Source: Cruorifilaria tuberocauda (taxonomy: Eukaryota > Nematoda > Chromadorea > Rhabditida > Onchocercidae). Taken from it: a stretch of DNA of 36,729 bases. Within the stretch, counting starts at the first letter, position 1. Every line of letters begins with the position of its first letter. Under the pieces are notes generated by a model. That model was not told the origin of the DNA and ran no database searches. It saw only the letters and a list, made by a program, of their open reading frames with translations. Positions 34,883 to 36,729 of the stretch are shown here, piece after piece. A program made the position numbers and the translations under genes. Where the stretch lies: NCBI GenBank assembly GCA_013365365.1, contig JABVXU010000531.1, positions 1 to 36,729 on the forward strand. The letters run 5' to 3'.

Positions 34883-35462
34883 CACGTGCACGTAACATTT
34901 TTTCATATCAATTTTGCCATTATTTTATTTACGTAAAAATCAGACGCATGTAGCAGCTAATACCTCTTCATATCTCTCAGCAAGGTTAAATTCAGACTTA
35001 TGAGTGGTTCAACAATTCACGTGGTGATTAGAACTATGTTTAAATATAGATATATTATTTGAAATTTAGTTATGTAATTGGATTAATATTAAAACCAACG
35101 TGTGAAGTTTATGCAACGCTTCGTTACTTTTCTATTAACATTTTGAAATTGAAAAAATCGTAAAACTTTAACTTCCGTTGAAAGAATGTAAATGATAGAA
35201 AATTTATGGTACACCGAGCTAAACTATTTTATTAAAGTTACGAGAACTCTTTAAATTTCTAACTTTAGCGAGTTAAAAGCAAGATTTTGCATTCCGATTG
35301 CTTGAGGCTTCAGGAATTCCCGCTACGTCTTTTACAGCTACGACTATTCCACGTGATTCCCTCAGGGAAGAATAAAACGAGTGAAATCAAAAGGTGGTGA
35401 AGCGTGATACACGTTCCTAGCTTTGACATAGCTATGTGACTACAAAATTCAAATGTCACGTG
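34883..35462. promoter_or_regulatory. Cluster of four CACGTG E-box palindromes
   Basis: CACGTG occurs at 34883, 35018, 35350 and 35457. In sequence this AT-rich such spacing is unexpected, and the block also has raised GC. A bHLH-bound regulatory region is possible; the target gene is not clear. Confidence 0.4.
35310..35429 (-). CDS. Possible short secreted peptide ORF (39 aa)
   Basis: ATG at 35429-35427 opens 39 codons ending in TGA at 35312-35310. Residues 7-22 are hydrophobic (CITLHHLLISLVLFF), followed by PEG and a short polar tail with KRR. It sits in a block of raised GC. No splice sites or homologues are recognised. A GT within the tail (AGCT|GTAAAA) could also make it a first exon. 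It may be chance. Confidence 0.25.
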   Translation of the reverse strand: MSKLGTCITLHHLLISLVLFFPEGITWNSRSCKRRSGNS

Positions 35463-36454
35463 AAAACGTGTGAAATGAGTTAAATGGAACTTATTTTAGT
35501 TAACACAAAAAGTTTCTGTAACTCGGAATCTTTACATAACCTATATCATTTAAGTAGCAGTTGTTGCTTCATGTTTAGCAATTAATGACCTCTATTGATT
35601 ATCTAAGAATTGACCTTTCACTGATTAAGCAGTTTAGCATCAAAAAAGGAAAATAGCAACAAATATGAACGAATCAAACAGATCTGAAATTTGTAAACAT
35701 TTTTGTTTATCTTGCAAATAACTTCATGATAATTTAATTACGATAAAGTTTAAAAACAATTTAATATCATTTTAAGCATTTTTAAAATTATTTTTTAAAA
35801 TCAAAGTGGAAAATAGAGAGAGTAATATTTGAAGAAAACTTGAAATGATATCAAGTTTTGATCTTTTTTAAATACAATAAGCAATTAAAATTAATTCTAT
35901 TTCAGGAAATATAATTTAAATCTTAAATTTTACGAGAGATATTATGAATAAAAAAAACTAATAGATTTAATTTCCGATAACAATTCTGGCTAAAAGTTTT
36001 ATTATTTACAATCTGAAGAAATTTTACGTGAGAAGCTTACCGATATTTAAAAGTATGACTATACGTTTACATCATAAGTATCATATGTTTAAAAATAGTG
36101 ACGTACGTAAACTTCACACGTAAAATAAATCACCGTATATTTGAAAGTAATAAAGTATCATGCATCTCGAATCAATACTATGAAATCTACCATAAAGTTA
36201 TTGTGAAAAGATACTATATATGAGATAATCAATGATATCATTACAAAAATATCATAAGCTTACAATACGGAAATGCTACCGGACGTTTAAGCTCCTGATA
36301 GTTCAATTCAGAAAATGAGAATTATCTCTGGAAGTTAGCTAACTTTTTAAATTTGCATAAATTTAATTTACTATACAAATTATCAATTCCTCAAAATTTC
36401 TATATAAAATTATTGCAGTTCTAATAAATTTCATTTCTCATTTATTAATAACAG

Positions 36455-36615
36455 CTAATTGGTTGTATTCCGTTGGATTTCCGATGGCTGAGAAGAATTG
36501 TGACGTGACGTTTAAGACGTATTGTAATGCCATTTGTGATAGTAATGTTGATGATGTACTGTGTGATTGCAGCATTATCACCGATGATAATGATAAGTAT
36601 GGGCTATCACTATGA
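36455..36615 (+). CDS. Possible Cys-rich terminal exon of a partial gene
   Basis: After an acceptor (TTAATAACAG|) one frame is open from 36457: it reads NWLYSVGFPMAEKNC and continues with CNAIC and LCDCS to TGA at 36613-36615. It has five cysteines in about 30 residues and raised GC compared with its surroundings. A GT at 36598 (GATAA|GTATGG) could instead be a donor leading to exons beyond the window. Upstream exons were not found. Confidence 0.4.
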
Positions 36616-36729
36616 TAAGAAGAAGCATTCTTTATTATAACTAAATCAAATATCTCTTTTTTTTTCTTTTAGTTAAATTTTTCCTTTTCATAGTAAGGAT
36701 CAAAGTAATAGTATATTACTATTAATATG

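Larger units (their letters stand above)
33984..36454. other. Intergenic region after the two-Ig gene
   Basis: About 2.5 kb, mostly AT-rich, with no well-supported gene. The middle (about 34880-35465) has higher GC and holds four CACGTG palindromes and a minus-strand short open frame with a signal-like sequence (35429-35310). If the exon at 36455 is real, part of this is its intron or promoter. Confidence 0.55.

Noticed and set aside
1..36729. tRNA or rRNA genes, CRISPR arrays, transposase or reverse-transcriptase ORFs
   Set aside because: Scanned by eye for B-box (GGTTCGA-type) motifs, spaced direct repeats and recognisable transposon proteins; none seen. A tRNA could still be missed without a covariance search.

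Overview
This is AT-rich animal DNA (roughly a quarter G+C by eye) from a nematode, most likely a filarial or other spirurid worm (inference). The evidence is many small exons separated by AT-rich introns, GT...TTTTAG/TTTCAG splice sites, AG acceptors placed a few bases before start codons as for spliced-leader addition, and the protein families found. No bacterial operon, rRNA, tRNA, CRISPR array or transposase was seen.

Layout. 1-6172: gene desert with microsatellites, one G-quadruplex motif, a CRE palindrome beside a hairpin and T-run, and a 137-bp tandem duplication. 6181-7368 (+): three-exon gene for a 74-aa secreted peptide precursor. 9263-12238 (-): six-exon gene for a 318-aa secreted protein ending in a cystine-knot domain of the noggin/Trunk type, the most interesting gene here. 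15488-19254 (-): seven-exon orthologue-like gene of the FBXO30/FBXO40 family (TRAF-type zinc fingers plus F-box), 509 aa. 21208-24675 (-, 5' incomplete): seven exons of a helical, HEAT/ARM-like protein with a Ser/Thr/Pro-rich, basic tail; family not recognised. A 111-bp, 60% GC, CpG-dense block lies just upstream (25111-25221). 27756-31516 or 31941 (+): seven or eight exons of an unrecognised helical protein. 31967-33983 (+): five exons, the first only 7 nt, of a secreted protein with two immunoglobulin domains. 36455-36615 (+): a possible Cys-rich terminal exon of a gene running into or past the window edge.

The genes share no obvious pathway. Two encode extracellular signalling or adhesion-type proteins (noggin-like, two-Ig), one a probable peptide precursor, one a ubiquitin-ligase substrate adaptor. 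Exon models below were built by eye; for every multi-exon gene the exon lengths and reading phases were checked to agree, except where stated. A recurring structural theme is short direct tandem duplication (51-251 bp) inside introns, one of which copied a splice acceptor.
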